The notes under the pieces were generated by a model. The model worked only from the letters and a program-made list of their open reading frames with translations, did not search any database and was not told the DNA's origin. The position numbers were made by a program, and so were the translations under genes. This document shows positions 25,567-38,537 of a stretch of DNA of 64,000 nucleotides, piece by piece; position 1 is the stretch's first letter; each line of letters begins with the position of its first letter. Origin of the DNA: Salinibacterium sp. TMP30 (lineage in GTDB: Bacteria > Actinomycetota > Actinomycetes > Actinomycetales > Microbacteriaceae); contig NZ_CP151642.1 in NCBI RefSeq assembly GCF_038397785.1, forward strand, positions 1,736,001 through 1,800,000. Reading direction: 5' to 3'.

Positions 25567-26619
25567 GTGAGCAATGAGGATAATTCGCCGGTTGCGTGGG
25601 AACGCGATCAGCGGTCCCCTATGACTGTGTCGCGCGCATTTGCGATCGCGCTTGCGCTGCTGCTCAACGTTGCCATTATCTTCAGCGGAGTGTGGGCGTT
25701 AACCAACCAGCAGCGCATCGCCGACCAAATAGCTGTGTGGCAATTCGAGCCTTCCGCAAACGTTGAAGAATACGTCACTGGATCCGGGATGTCCGATGAG
25801 GGCAAGTTCTTGTTCTATGCCAGTCAGCCCACGATTCAGGCGAACCCCACCTTCAACAGCACGTGTTCCAATATCGAAAAGAACTTTGGCGTGCTTGGCT
25901 GCTATTTCCCCAGCAACAAGTCGATCTACCTTTTCGACGTTACGGATGATCGTCTCGCCGGCCTCGAGGAGGTCGTCGCTGCGCACGAAATGTTGCACGC
26001 GGCGTGGGACCGCACCTCTGCTTCGGAGCGAGCGCGTCTGGCTCCGCTGCTTGAAGCAGAAGCAGCACGAATGAAGGACGATCCAGAGTTCTCGACAACG
26101 CTGGAATTCTATGCGAAGACTGAGCCCGGTGAGCGCGCAAACGAACTGCATTCGATCATCGGAACCGAATTCGCAGAACTCGCGCCTGAGCTCGAAAAGC
26201 ACTACACAGAATATTTCACCGACCGTGCCGCAGTCGTTGCCCTACACAAGAAGTCCAACGCCGTGTTCACCGCTCAGCAAGACGCCAGCACGAAGCTCGT
26301 CGAGCAACTAGATTCACTGCGCACGAGCATCGATAACGACTACGAGTCGTACAACTCGGGCTACGACAGCCTCAATAGTGATATCGATAGCTTCAACGCC
26401 CGCGCCGACAACGGCGATTTCAGGTCGGTCGAGCAATTCAATAACGAGCGCACCTCCCTCATCGACCGTCAGAACTCGCTAAACGACTTGTATGACGCCA
26501 TCGAGGCAAATGTGGCAACCTACGATGACATGGTGACACAGCTCGAAGCGCTCAACGCCACCATCAGCGAGCTCAATAAGAGCATTAATATTGAACCGCG
26601 CACCGACGAGAGCCTTTAG
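25567..26619 (+). CDS. Membrane-anchored protein with HExxH metalloprotease-like motif and coiled coil
   Basis: A 350-residue protein of unrecognised family. A short cytoplasmic tail precedes a transmembrane helix at ~22-45, so most of it lies outside. Residues 140-144 are HEMLH in AAHEMLHAAWDR, the HExxH pattern of zinc metalloproteases, and Cys100 and Cys112 could form a disulfide. The last ~100 residues are strongly coiled-coil, rich in Asp, Asn, Ser and Leu. It may be a peptidase acting in the envelope; activity is unproven. The start rests on a TAGAGT box 7 nt upstream; ATG 25621 is an alternative. Confidence 0.75.
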   Translation: MSNEDNSPVAWERDQRSPMTVSRAFAIALALLLNVAIIFSGVWALTNQQRIADQIAVWQFEPSANVEEYVTGSGMSDEGKFLFYASQPTIQANPTFNSTCSNIEKNFGVLGCYFPSNKSIYLFDVTDDRLAGLEEVVAAHEMLHAAWDRTSASERARLAPLLEAEAARMKDDPEFSTTLEFYAKTEPGERANELHSIIGTEFAELAPELEKHYTEYFTDRAAVVALHKKSNAVFTAQQDASTKLVEQLDSLRTSIDNDYESYNSGYDSLNSDIDSFNARADNGDFRSVEQFNNERTSLIDRQNSLNDLYDAIEANVATYDDMVTQLEALNATISELNKSINIEPRTDESL

Positions 26620-26661
26620 CACTCTTCCTCACCATGTGCCCCGTGAAGTCGCGCTGAAGCC

Positions 26662-27225
26662 ATGTCCGAAAACAGCCAGCGCCACATCTGGAGTCAGGAT
26701 TACGCTCGAATCATGCAATCAGGCAACACGCTCCACACCGAGTCCCCCTATCTGCGCCGTCTGCGCTCTCCAATCGGTCGAATCGAGCTGACCAGCGACG
26801 GTAAGCACCTGACTGGCCTCGCCATCGAAAACACCGGCACACTGCCACGTGAAGGCGAAGAGGAGCGCTCATGCGTAGTGCTCGATGACGCTGTTCGACA
26901 ACTCACCGAATACTTTGCGGGAGAACGTCGAACATTCGAGCTGCCGCTTTCTGTGGCTGGCACCGCGTTCCAGCGCTCCGTGTGGCACGAGCTCAACCAA
27001 CTGCCGTTCGGCTTGGCGGTATCGTACGCAGATATCGGCCGAGCCACGGGTCGTCCCAGTGCGGGACGAGCGGTGGGCGGCGCTGTCGGCGCAAACCCTA
27101 TCCCGATCATTGTGCCGTGCCACCGAGTGCTCGCCTCCAACCAGCGCATCACCGGATACAGCGGTGGTCAGGGCATAGCTACCAAGGTGTGGCTCCTTGA
27201 GCACGAAGGAATCGCTCACCGATGA
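26662..27225 (+). CDS. ogt: Methylated-DNA--protein-cysteine S-methyltransferase
   Basis: A 187-residue suicide enzyme that removes alkyl groups from O6-alkylguanine. The acceptor motif is PIPIIVPCHRVL, with the Cys in PCHR, preceded by the DNA-binding helix region GRPSAGRAVGGAVGANP. An N-terminal partner domain is present. Its stop overlaps the start of the tag gene (ATGA), so two alkylation repair enzymes are made from one message. Confidence 0.95.
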   Translation: MSENSQRHIWSQDYARIMQSGNTLHTESPYLRRLRSPIGRIELTSDGKHLTGLAIENTGTLPREGEEERSCVVLDDAVRQLTEYFAGERRTFELPLSVAGTAFQRSVWHELNQLPFGLAVSYADIGRATGRPSAGRAVGGAVGANPIPIIVPCHRVLASNQRITGYSGGQGIATKVWLLEHEGIAHR

Positions 27226-27812
27226 GCGATCGTGCGTCGATTCTCTTTGGTCCAGATGGCCGCGGCCGCTGTGGCTGGGTTGGTGACGATGAGCTCTATC
27301 GCAAGTATCACGACGAGGAGTGGGGCTCTCCCCTTCGCGGCGACCGCAAACTGTTCGAGAAGATAATGCTCGAGGCGTTTCAGGCTGGTCTTTCGTGGAT
27401 CACGATCCTCCGCCGGCGCGAAGGGCTTCGCGATGCTTTCAACCAGTTTGATCCGGCCCAGATTGCCAACTACACCGATCGAGACATGGCACGCCTGCTC
27501 AGCGATCCCCGCATCATCCGCAACCGGCTCAAAGTGTCAGCGGCAATCACGAACGCACAAGCAACCCTAGAGCTCACGCGCGAGGCACCGGGCGCCCTCG
27601 ACTCGCTGCTCTGGCAGTTCGCTCCCCCAACTCGCTCGAAGCGATTGACTTCGCTTACTGATGTTCCCCCGGTGACCACGGAGTCGACGGCAATGAGCAC
27701 AGCGCTCAAGAGTCATGGATTCCGATTCGTTGGCCCCACAACGATGTATGCCCTCATGCAATCTGCCGGCATGGTCGACGACCATATCGAAGGATGTTGG
27801 CGCGTGGCTTAG
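27222..27812 (+). CDS. tag: DNA-3-methyladenine glycosylase I
   Basis: A 196-residue base-excision glycosylase that removes 3-methyladenine. The signature CGWV...YHDEEWG near the N-terminus, LEAFQAGLSWITILRRRE and the C-terminal GFRFVGPTTMYALMQ with downstream His/Cys match TagA, which binds structural zinc. It is translationally coupled to ogt. Its stop codon shares bases with the stop of the convergent yaaA gene. Confidence 0.95.
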   Translation: MSDRASILFGPDGRGRCGWVGDDELYRKYHDEEWGSPLRGDRKLFEKIMLEAFQAGLSWITILRRREGLRDAFNQFDPAQIANYTDRDMARLLSDPRIIRNRLKVSAAITNAQATLELTREAPGALDSLLWQFAPPTRSKRLTSLTDVPPVTTESTAMSTALKSHGFRFVGPTTMYALMQSAGMVDDHIEGCWRVA

Positions 27813-28564
27813 CTGTCAGCGTTCGGCACTACGAGATCGAGCTCCCCTGGTGCACCGCGCTCGAGCCGGAAGCCTGCGCCCCGCGCCCACGCCATCAAGG
27901 ACTCGACGGTTGAGTGTTCGATTCCCGCGTTGATGAGGGCGCGCGAAAAAAGGCCTTTGGACTTCTTGTTGAAATGGCTCAGAGCGACGCGCTTACCATC
28001 GGGTCCCTCATTGACCACTCGAAGATAGATGCTGTTCGGTGACGCCGCACCCAACTGTGCATAGGCCTCAGAGCGAAGATCTAGCTGCAAACCCTCGACC
28101 GAGGCTAAGGCATCGGTGACCGACTCCCGCCAGTGGGACTTAAGCGTTAGTTTCGGTAGCCGTGAATTGTGCGAAAGTCGGTAGGCTGGAATCTGGTCGC
28201 CTGCCCGCACCGGCCCGAAGAGCGCCGAGTGCACAACCAGAGTCTTGTGGGCAAATGAACGTTCCGCTGGGTTCATGCTTGGCGCATCGAGTCCATCGAA
28301 GAGAACGCCCGTATAGCGCTCCAGCGCAGGCATTACTGGTGCACACTCGAAGGTGCGGTTTCGCTCCACCTCGAACTGCTGTTTGACGCTGAGACCGAGA
28401 GCACGCCGTGCGGCTTCGGGATCACTCGTGAGCTGTGTCAGCCGAGTAGCAACGATCCTTCGATGCTCGGTCAGCGCAGGAAAAGACAGTCGGGACCAGT
28501 CGAGCGTTGAACCCTGGTCTCCCCCGTCACGCTTTGTCTCAGAGGGCGGAAGGAGAACGATCAC
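27809..28564 (-). CDS. yaaA: YaaA/DUF328 family protein (peroxide stress protein)
   Basis: A 251-residue cytoplasmic protein of the YaaA family. It has the N-terminal LLPPSETK motif, the central YTGVLFDGL region and the VHSALFGPV segment. In Escherichia coli YaaA lowers free iron and limits peroxide damage, and the family binds DNA. The start GTG overlaps the stop of the P-loop kinase gene (GTGA), so the two are coupled. It converges with tag, with the stops interlocked. Confidence 0.9.
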   Translation of the reverse strand: MIVLLPPSETKRDGGDQGSTLDWSRLSFPALTEHRRIVATRLTQLTSDPEAARRALGLSVKQQFEVERNRTFECAPVMPALERYTGVLFDGLDAPSMNPAERSFAHKTLVVHSALFGPVRAGDQIPAYRLSHNSRLPKLTLKSHWRESVTDALASVEGLQLDLRSEAYAQLGAASPNSIYLRVVNEGPDGKRVALSHFNKKSKGLFSRALINAGIEHSTVESLMAWARGAGFRLERGAPGELDLVVPNADS

Positions 28565-29082
28565 GCGTCAAGAAAGGCGATGGCACGTTCGACGTTGACT
28601 CCTATCGCACCCGCAGAGTCGAGGGTGATGCGCGCTACAGCGCCACTTGCCCCAGTCCACGGAGAGTATTCGTCAAGGTTATGCTCAACAGCGTTGCGAG
28701 CGACCGCACCAGATCGCTCTCGCTTCGCTGCGCGCTCCACCAGCCGAGTCTTGTGCTCGTCGCGATCGGAGCACACGACTTCGATAAACCGCACCCCTGA
28801 ACCTGTGCGTTCGGCAAGGTTAACCCACTGTTCGCGGGCGGGATCCACAGCGTTCACGGCATCGATGATGATGTCCCGATCCTGCGTGAGCACCGTCTCG
28901 GCAAGGGTTTCTGCCACCAAATAAGCGGCTAGGCCAGTCGGTTGTTCGCCGCTGATTCCTGCTTTCAGAATCGCCGTCTCGATCTGATCAACCGACAATA
29001 CGGTGATTTTTCGTCGAGCACCGACAATCTCTGCGAGGGTGGACTTTCCTGCGCCCGGTAACCCGGCCATTGCAATTAGCAT
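28561..29082 (-). CDS. P-loop NTPase, probable small kinase
   Basis: A 173-residue protein with Walker A GLPGAGKST at residues 7-15, an IIIDAVNAVDP segment at a Walker B-like position, and an Arg-rich lid (RLVERAAKRER). It is of the gluconate-kinase/Zeta-like small P-loop kinase type with unknown substrate. TAGTTT, 7 nt before the ATG, is a likely -10 of a leaderless transcript. That box overlaps the atpC stop codon. It is coupled downstream to yaaA. Confidence 0.8.
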   Translation of the reverse strand: MLIAMAGLPGAGKSTLAEIVGARRKITVLSVDQIETAILKAGISGEQPTGLAAYLVAETLAETVLTQDRDIIIDAVNAVDPAREQWVNLAERTGSGVRFIEVVCSDRDEHKTRLVERAAKRERSGAVARNAVEHNLDEYSPWTGASGAVARITLDSAGAIGVNVERAIAFLDA

Positions 29083-29089
29083 GAGACGA

Positions 29090-29095
29090 AAACTA
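29090..29095 (-). promoter_or_regulatory. Candidate -10 box overlapping the atpC stop
   Basis: TAGTTT on the minus strand ends 7 nt before the kinase ATG, and its TAG is the atpC stop codon. This would let the kinase-yaaA pair be transcribed apart from the ATP synthase operon. Confidence 0.4.
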
Positions 29096-29352
29096 GACCA
29101 ACTCTGCGGAACTCGCCACGACTGTTACCGTGTTGTTCTCCACCGAGAGGAATCCGTTGTCTGCGTTTGCGGTGATGTTAGATCCATCTGCGGCAGTGAC
29201 ACGAACCTCACCTTTCGCCAGAATCGCGAGAAGCGGTTCGTGGCCGGGCAAAATTCCGATCTCACCCTCAGTGGTGCGCGCAATGAGCTGGCTCGCCTCT
29301 CCCGACCAGAGTTCCTGGTCGGCAGAGACGACGCTCACCTTGAGAACGGCCA

Positions 29353-29353
<1 letters not shown>
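29093..29353 (-). CDS. atpC: ATP synthase F1 subunit epsilon (short form)
   Basis: An 86-residue epsilon subunit, only the N-terminal beta-sandwich domain (LIARTTEGEIGILPGHEPLLA). The C-terminal two-helix domain that inhibits ATP hydrolysis in other bacteria is absent. The start ATG at 29353 overlaps the atpD stop (TAATG), and GGAG lies upstream inside atpD. An open frame to 29386 exists but would lie within atpD. It is the last gene of the atp operon. Confidence 0.95.
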
Positions 29354-31811
<2,458 letters not shown>

Positions 31812-31876
31812 GGCTTTCTAACTTTCTATGTCGTGTTGGTCGATGATCACTGGTTCGATGATTACTGGTGCGAAGC

Positions 31877-33514
31877 TCAGCGCTTCTGCTTGACGATCTG
31901 CTCTTGAGCGATGTCTTCTTCAGCGATCTCTTCGAACTGCTCGGATCCTACGGAGTTGAGAGACTTGCCCTCACCCGTCTGGAAGCCCAGCTTGAACTCG
32001 TCGACTGCGGCATCCATGTCCGCGATCAGCTGGTCATCGAGGGCGTTCTTCTCGCGGAGGGTGTCGAGTACCTTGGTGTTGCGTGCGAGGTAGTCGTGCA
32101 ATTCACTTTCGAAACGAAGAATGTCTTCGACGGGAACCTCATCGAGCTTTCCGTTGGTGCCAGCCCAGATCGAAACGACCTGGTTCTCGACGGGGAATGG
32201 CGAATATTGCGGCTGGCGCAGCAACTCGGTGAGGCGCGCGCCTCGGGCAAGCTGGCGACGGCTGGTGGGGTCAAGGTCGGATGCGAACATCGCGAAGGCC
32301 TCGAGTGAGCGGTACTGAGCAAGCTCAAGCTTCAGTGTTCCCGAAACCTTCTTGATCGACTTCACCTGAGCATCTCCACCAACACGCGAGACCGAAATAC
32401 CCACGTCTACGGCGGGGCGCTGGTTGGCGTTGAACAGGTCGGACTGCAGGAAGATCTGGCCGTCGGTGATCGAGATCACGTTGGTCGGGATGTAGGCCGC
32501 AACATCGTTTGCCTTGGTCTCGATGATGGGAAGACCCGTCATCGAACCGGCACCGAGCTCATCGGAGAGCTTTGCACAACGCTCGAGTAGGCGAGAGTGC
32601 AGGTAGAACACGTCACCGGGGTATGCCTCACGCCCTGGCGGACGGCGAAGCAGCAGTGATACTGCACGGTAGGCCTCAGCCTGCTTGGAGAGGTCATCGA
32701 AAATGATGAGTACGTGCTTGCCGCCGTACATCCAGTGCTGGCCGATGGCCGAACCGGTGTAGGGAGCAAGGTACTTGAAGCCGGCGGGGTCGGATGCGGG
32801 AGCGGCCACGATGGTGGTGTACTCCATGGCGCCGGCTTCTTCGAGCGCGCCCTTTACAGCGGCAATCGTCGAACCCTTTTGGCCAATAGCGACATAGATG
32901 CAGCGAACCTGCTTGTTCTCGTCGCCCGAGTCCCAGTTGTCTTTCTGGTTGATGATGGTGTCGATCGCGATGGCCGTTTTACCGGTCTGGCGGTCACCAA
33001 TGATCAGCTGGCGCTGTCCGCGGCCGATCGGGATCATGGCATCGATTGCCTTGATTCCGGTCTGCATGGGCTCGTGCACACTCTTTCGGTCCATTACGCC
33101 GGGAGCCTGAAGCTCAAGCGCACGGCGAGTTTCAGCCTTGATCTCTCCGAGGCCATCAATGGGGGCACCCAGCGGGTCAACGACGCGACCCAGGAATGCG
33201 TCTCCGACGGGGGCAGAAAGAACTTCGCCGGTGCGAGTAACTTCCATGCCCTCAACGATGCCGGCGAACTCGCCGAGGATTACAACACCGATCTCGTCTT
33301 CGTCAAGGTTCTGGGCGAGGCCCAGGGTACCGTCAGCGAAACGAATGAGTTCGTTGGCCATTACGCCGGGGAGGCCGTCAACGTGCGCGATGCCGTCTGC
33401 GGCGTCGACGACGGTTCCGGTCTCGGTTGTCGCTGCCTTGCCAGGCTCGTAGGCCTTGACGAAGTCTTTGAGCGCGTCGCGGATCTCGTCCGGACTGATG
33501 CTGAGTTCTGCCAT
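31877..33514 (-). CDS. atpA: ATP synthase F1 subunit alpha
   Basis: A 545-residue regulatory nucleotide-binding subunit. The P-loop is [15 protein letters not shown], and [13 protein letters not shown] matches the alpha signature. A C-terminal extension of about 25 residues is acidic and Gln-rich, ending in a basic tail. AGGA lies 8 nt before the ATG. It follows atpH by 37 nt. Confidence 0.98.
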   Translation of the reverse strand: MAELSISPDEIRDALKDFVKAYEPGKAATTETGTVVDAADGIAHVDGLPGVMANELIRFADGTLGLAQNLDEDEIGVVILGEFAGIVEGMEVTRTGEVLSAPVGDAFLGRVVDPLGAPIDGLGEIKAETRRALELQAPGVMDRKSVHEPMQTGIKAIDAMIPIGRGQRQLIIGDRQTGKTAIAIDTIINQKDNWDSGDENKQVRCIYVAIGQKGSTIAAVKGALEEAGAMEYTTIVAAPASDPAGFKYLAPYTGSAIGQHWMYGGKHVLIIFDDLSKQAEAYRAVSLLLRRPPGREAYPGDVFYLHSRLLERCAKLSDELGAGSMTGLPIIETKANDVAAYIPTNVISITDGQIFLQSDLFNANQRPAVDVGISVSRVGGDAQVKSIKKVSGTLKLELAQYRSLEAFAMFASDLDPTSRRQLARGARLTELLRQPQYSPFPVENQVVSIWAGTNGKLDEVPVEDILRFESELHDYLARNTKVLDTLREKNALDDQLIADMDAAVDEFKLGFQTGEGKSLNSVGSEQFEEIAEEDIAQEQIVKQKR

Positions 33515-33551
33515 TGTGTTTTCCTATTCCGTGGAAAGGTCTGCTAACTCG

Positions 33552-34346
33552 CTAGCCCGCGAGTTGGATCCTGAGGTCGTTGAGCTTGGTGGAGACGCTG
33601 CCGTCGATGACTTCGTCACCGATCTGAACGCGTACCCCACCGATGAGCGAGGGGTCAATACGGACGTTGAGCTTGAGCTCACGTTCGTAGTTCTTGGTAA
33701 GGCCGGTCCGCAATCGTTCGAGCTGTGCAGCCGTGAGCGGCGCGGCAGTGGTAATCGTCGCGACTGATTGACTTGATTGGTCGGCAACGATATCTGCGGC
33801 GGTAGAGATCAGTTCACCGATGCGGCGGCCACGCGGCTGTTGAACGAGCTGGTCGATAATGACGAGGGCCTGTTCTGACGCTTTGCCTGTGAGCAGTTCG
33901 TGAATCAGTGCGGACTTCGACTCGGCAGAACCAAGTTTGCTGCCAACGGCGAGTTCGAGTTCAGAGTCTGATGAAACCGTCGTTCCGAAAGCGAACAACT
34001 GGTCGTCGATGGAAAGCTTCGCCGGAGCCGACTGAGCGATCAGACGAATTCCGATCTCTTCGATCCCCGCAAGCAAATCGTCAGCGTTCGACCAGCGAGC
34101 ACTCACGATGGCGGAAAGTACGGTGCGCGCTGAGGCGCTCAGCGACGAGAAAACCGAACCGACTATTGCGGTCTTGTCTTTCGCCGCGGCAGCAGGATCG
34201 GCCAAAGCGGAACGCAACTGGGCTGAACTGCCCACAACGCGTCCTGCTTCGAACAGCTCTGCGCCAGTGGCCAGAGAGTTCTTGGCAGTGACCGATGCCA
34301 CAGCATCTTTCGCTGCGACAAGCGCTTCTCTCGTAGCTGATCCCAT
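33552..34346 (-). CDS. atpH: ATP synthase F1 subunit delta
   Basis: A 264-residue peripheral-stalk subunit, longer than the ~180 residues of Escherichia coli but usual for actinobacteria. The C-terminal conserved region (LRTGLTKNYERELKLNVRIDPSLIGGVRV-type) is clear. Its ATG overlaps the atpF stop as TAATG, so it is translationally coupled. Confidence 0.95.
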   Translation of the reverse strand: MGSATREALVAAKDAVASVTAKNSLATGAELFEAGRVVGSSAQLRSALADPAAAAKDKTAIVGSVFSSLSASARTVLSAIVSARWSNADDLLAGIEEIGIRLIAQSAPAKLSIDDQLFAFGTTVSSDSELELAVGSKLGSAESKSALIHELLTGKASEQALVIIDQLVQQPRGRRIGELISTAADIVADQSSQSVATITTAAPLTAAQLERLRTGLTKNYERELKLNVRIDPSLIGGVRVQIGDEVIDGSVSTKLNDLRIQLAG

Positions 34347-34900
34347 TACTTCTTTGCCTTTGCCTTCTCTGAAGCTTCAAGGTCAGCCAAGAACTGGTCG
34401 ACGAGCGCGGACGACTTCTTGTCGTCAGTCAGGCTTTGCCCAATAACGCCCGACGCAAGATCGATAGCCAGTGAGCCAACCTCGGTGCGAAGCGATACGA
34501 GAGCGGCCTGACGTTCTGCCTCGATCGTGGCTTGTGCGTTCGCAGTGATGCGTGCAGCCTCTACCGTTGCCTGCTCTTTGAGCTCGTTGATAATCGCGGT
34601 TCCTTCGAGACGTGCCTGTTCGCGAATCTTCGCGGCCTCGGCACGGCCTTCAGCGAGCTGCGTCTTGTAGTGCTCAAGTGCTTCAGCAGCTTCAGCCTGA
34701 GCGATCTCAGCCTTCTTGATGCCACCCTCGATGGCGTCGGCGCGACCATCCAGCGTCTTCGTCAAAGCCGGAAGGAACTTCTTCCAGAAGAAGAACAAGA
34801 TGATAGCGAAGCAAACCGCTGACCAAATAATGTCGTAGCTTGCAGGAAGGAGCGGATTAATTACTTCGCCCTCTGCAGCAGCCAAGAGTGCGCTTTGCAT
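34346..34900 (-). CDS. atpF: ATP synthase Fo subunit b
   Basis: A 184-residue membrane-anchored stator subunit. One transmembrane helix lies at about 20-42 (IIWSAVCFAIILFFFWKKFL), followed by a long charged coiled coil that meets subunit delta. GAGGAGG precedes the ATG at good spacing. It lies 25 nt after atpE and overlaps atpH. Confidence 0.96.
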   Translation of the reverse strand: MQSALLAAAEGEVINPLLPASYDIIWSAVCFAIILFFFWKKFLPALTKTLDGRADAIEGGIKKAEIAQAEAAEALEHYKTQLAEGRAEAAKIREQARLEGTAIINELKEQATVEAARITANAQATIEAERQAALVSLRTEVGSLAIDLASGVIGQSLTDDKKSSALVDQFLADLEASEKAKAKK

Positions 34901-34925
34901 CCCAGCCTCCTCAGTCAGTTAGTGG

Positions 34926-36051
<1,126 letters not shown>

Positions 36052-36140
36052 ACACGCGGCGATGAAAGTGGGGGTCTAACGGGTGAAACTCTATCAAGAG
36101 ATTTACGCTCACGACGAATCTGCAAGCGAATCCGACCAAT

Positions 36141-36590
36141 TTAGTTTGACGCCGAGCTATCTTCGCCGGGTAGCTGGACTCCGGGAACATAGCTTTCGCG
36201 AGCGCGCACAAAAGCGAGCACGTCGACGACGAGGCTACCGATCACAGCCGCGAGGATGGAGAAGAAGAACACCAGCGGCTCCAGGAATGGTTGCCCGCGC
36301 AGAATAACCAAGATCGCGATGAAGACGACAAACTTGAGCAACCAGACGCCGAGCACAATTCCGAAGAACAGGGTGCTCGAAGGATCCCCTTTCGTTGCAC
36401 GAGAGGCGAGCACAATGCTGCCAGCGGTGAACCCCATGAACAGCGCCGTGAGACCGGCGCCGATAAGCGCGCTCACCAGTCCGGCGTCGCCCGCAACGAG
36501 GAACCCGATAAATGACCCCACCAGCGCAATGGCCACCGTCAGGATGGCACCGTAGGCGAGAGCGCGGCCAAGGATGGCGGAAGACTTCAT
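36141..36590 (-). CDS. Four-helix membrane protein, AtpI-like
   Basis: A 149-residue protein made almost wholly of four transmembrane helices (about 12-34, 38-62, 72-95, 101-126) with a short polar tail. Its place directly before atpB, and the fold pattern, match the AtpI-like proteins that assist assembly of the c ring or ion supply in other bacteria. Sequence identity to AtpI cannot be judged here. Its ATG overlaps the stop of the WecA-like gene. Confidence 0.75.
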   Translation of the reverse strand: MKSSAILGRALAYGAILTVAIALVGSFIGFLVAGDAGLVSALIGAGLTALFMGFTAGSIVLASRATKGDPSSTLFFGIVLGVWLLKFVVFIAILVILRGQPFLEPLVFFFSILAAVIGSLVVDVLAFVRARESYVPGVQLPGEDSSASN

Positions 36591-37822
36591 ACGGTGGGTT
36601 CCTTTGTGAGGGGCGTTGGTGAGGTGTCGGTGGATGCGGCATCCAAACCGTCGTAGCGTGCATCGTCAGTGGGTGTTTCGAGCGCTTCAGCGCGACGCTG
36701 AGCTGCCGCCTCGCGAGCTTTGCGTCGGCTGAGCGGAGCCAGCGTGATCGCAGCACAGCCGGCAAGCCCGACAACGAACATGAGAGCCGCCCAGCGCCAC
36801 GGCACAAACGTGAATGCCAAAACCCCGACAGACGCAACAAAAGTCCACGCATACAGAATGAGCACCGCGTGCAAGTGGGAGTGCCCCATGTCGAGCAGGC
36901 GGTGATGAAGGTGCTTGCGGTCAGCGCTGAAAGGCGACTTGCCGGCACGAAGGCGCCGAATCATCGCGAGCCCGAAATCGAGCAGCGGGATAACGAGCAC
37001 CGCCACGGGCAGCAGGATGGGGATGAAGGCCGGGAGAAAATCAAGCGTGAACTTGTCGGGCTGGGCCAGGTAGCCGGCATCCACTTGACCGGTCACTGAA
37101 ATTGCGGATGCTGCCATGAGAAGCCCAACCAGCAGTGCTCCCGCGTCTCCCATAAACATCTTCGCCGGGTGGAAGTTGATCGGCAGGAAGCCGACGCACG
37201 CGCCGATAAGGATCGCTGTCGTCAGTGACGCCAAGTTGAAGTACTCGGTCTGGGCTTGCAACTGCAGGAGGTAGGCGTAGACAAAAAAGACACTGTTGGC
37301 GATCACCGCGACGCCAGCGACGAGGCCGTCGAGGCCATCAATGAAGTTGACCGCATTCATCACCAGCACGACGGCGAAGATTGTGATGATGAGCGAGACG
37401 TAAGGCGACACGATGGTCTGTCCGCCAATGGGCAACGTCGACAGCTGAACGCCCTGCCACGCCAGCACGCCAGCCGCGATAATTTGGCCCGCCAGCTTGG
37501 TGAGCCAGTCGAGATCCCAAATGTCGTCCGCAACACCGATCACGACGATGATGAGTGCCGCCCCCAGCAAACCGAGGACTTTACCCGGCTCGTTGAAGAT
37601 GAGAGAAAAGTTACTGAGGCTTGACGCCACCGCGAACGCCACAAGGATGCCAAAGAACATGGCGACTCCACCCAGCCGAGGCGTGGGTCGTGTGTGTACA
37701 TCTCGCTGGCGAACCTGCGGGTAGAGCCGGTATTTGAGACTCAACTTGAGCACCAGCAGAGCCAGCGCGTACGTGACGATCGCCGCAATACTCGCGATAA
37801 GGAAATAGAAAATTATTCGCAT
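36587..37822 (-). CDS. Undecaprenyl-phosphate N-acetylhexosamine-1-phosphate transferase (WecA/TagO/MraY family)
   Basis: A 411-residue polytopic enzyme with about eleven transmembrane helices. It transfers a sugar-1-phosphate from a UDP-sugar to a polyprenyl phosphate, starting a cell-wall polymer. Family motifs are HTRPTPRLGG, DDIWDLD, NFIDGLDGL, FMGDAGA and the cytoplasmic HLHHRLLDMGHSH. MraY is usually in the division cluster, so a WecA/TagO role is more likely. The C-terminal ~50 residues are a soluble, Ala/Thr-rich tail. The start overlaps tsaC by 10 nt. Confidence 0.92.
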   Translation of the reverse strand: MRIIFYFLIASIAAIVTYALALLVLKLSLKYRLYPQVRQRDVHTRPTPRLGGVAMFFGILVAFAVASSLSNFSLIFNEPGKVLGLLGAALIIVVIGVADDIWDLDWLTKLAGQIIAAGVLAWQGVQLSTLPIGGQTIVSPYVSLIITIFAVVLVMNAVNFIDGLDGLVAGVAVIANSVFFVYAYLLQLQAQTEYFNLASLTTAILIGACVGFLPINFHPAKMFMGDAGALLVGLLMAASAISVTGQVDAGYLAQPDKFTLDFLPAFIPILLPVAVLVIPLLDFGLAMIRRLRAGKSPFSADRKHLHHRLLDMGHSHLHAVLILYAWTFVASVGVLAFTFVPWRWAALMFVVGLAGCAAITLAPLSRRKAREAAAQRRAEALETPTDDARYDGLDAASTDTSPTPLTKEPTV

Positions 37823-38469
37823 CGATCGGCCCCGATCAATTCACGGATGGCGTCGGCCGAGATGACGCCCTCCCGCACGATGCGCATTTTTCCGCCCTCA
37901 ACGAGCAAACCTGTGGCATCGACGATGGTTGAGGCTAGCTCCCCGCTCTCACCGTCATCGAGGTACACCGACACCGAATCGCCCAACATTTCTTGGGCCT
38001 TCGCCGCAGAACGCGCCGCCGGAAGGCCAGTGCTGTTGGCACTCGAGACCGCAAGCGGCCCCGTCTCAGACAGAAGTTCCAAAGCGATACGGTTCGACGG
38101 CATCCGCAATGCGACAGTGCCGTGGGTCTCCCCCAGATCCCAACTCAGCGAAGGCTGCGCGGGCAAAATGATCGTGAGGCCGCCAGGCCAGAACTCGGCG
38201 ACCAAAGTGCGCACCTCATCGGGCACTGTTGCCGCAAGGGCATCAAGAGTCGGGATGCCGGGAATCAGCACAGGCGGAGGTGACTGGCGCGTTCGCCCTT
38301 TGGCATCGATGAGCTTCTGTACAGCCTCGGGCTGGAAAGCATCGGCAGCAACCCCGTAGACCGTGTCGGTCGGGATCACGACGAGGTCGCCGCGGCCAAT
38401 AGCCACGCGTGCGAGCCGCATCCCGGTAAGAAGCTGAGCGTCGTCTGCGCAATCGTAAAGGTCATCCAT
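37813..38469 (-). CDS. tsaC: L-threonylcarbamoyladenylate synthase (TsaC/Sua5/YrdC)
   Basis: A 218-residue enzyme that makes threonylcarbamoyl-AMP for the t6A modification of tRNAs reading ANN codons. YrdC-domain motifs are IPTDTVYGVAADA, KGRTRQSPPPVLI, FWPGGLTIIL, ALRMPSN and PLAVSSANSTG. It has the YrdC length and lacks the extra Sua5 C-terminal domain. GGGGAC lies before the ATG. It sits between prmC/prfA and the wecA-like gene, a usual actinobacterial order. Confidence 0.95.
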   Translation of the reverse strand: MDDLYDCADDAQLLTGMRLARVAIGRGDLVVIPTDTVYGVAADAFQPEAVQKLIDAKGRTRQSPPPVLIPGIPTLDALAATVPDEVRTLVAEFWPGGLTIILPAQPSLSWDLGETHGTVALRMPSNRIALELLSETGPLAVSSANSTGLPAARSAAKAQEMLGDSVSVYLDDGESGELASTIVDATGLLVEGGKMRIVREGVISADAIRELIGADRCE

Positions 38470-38537
38470 GTCCCCAACATGGTACCGGTCGAAACAGTGA
38501 AAGACTGAGCACGACTAACAGATAGTGATGGCCAACG

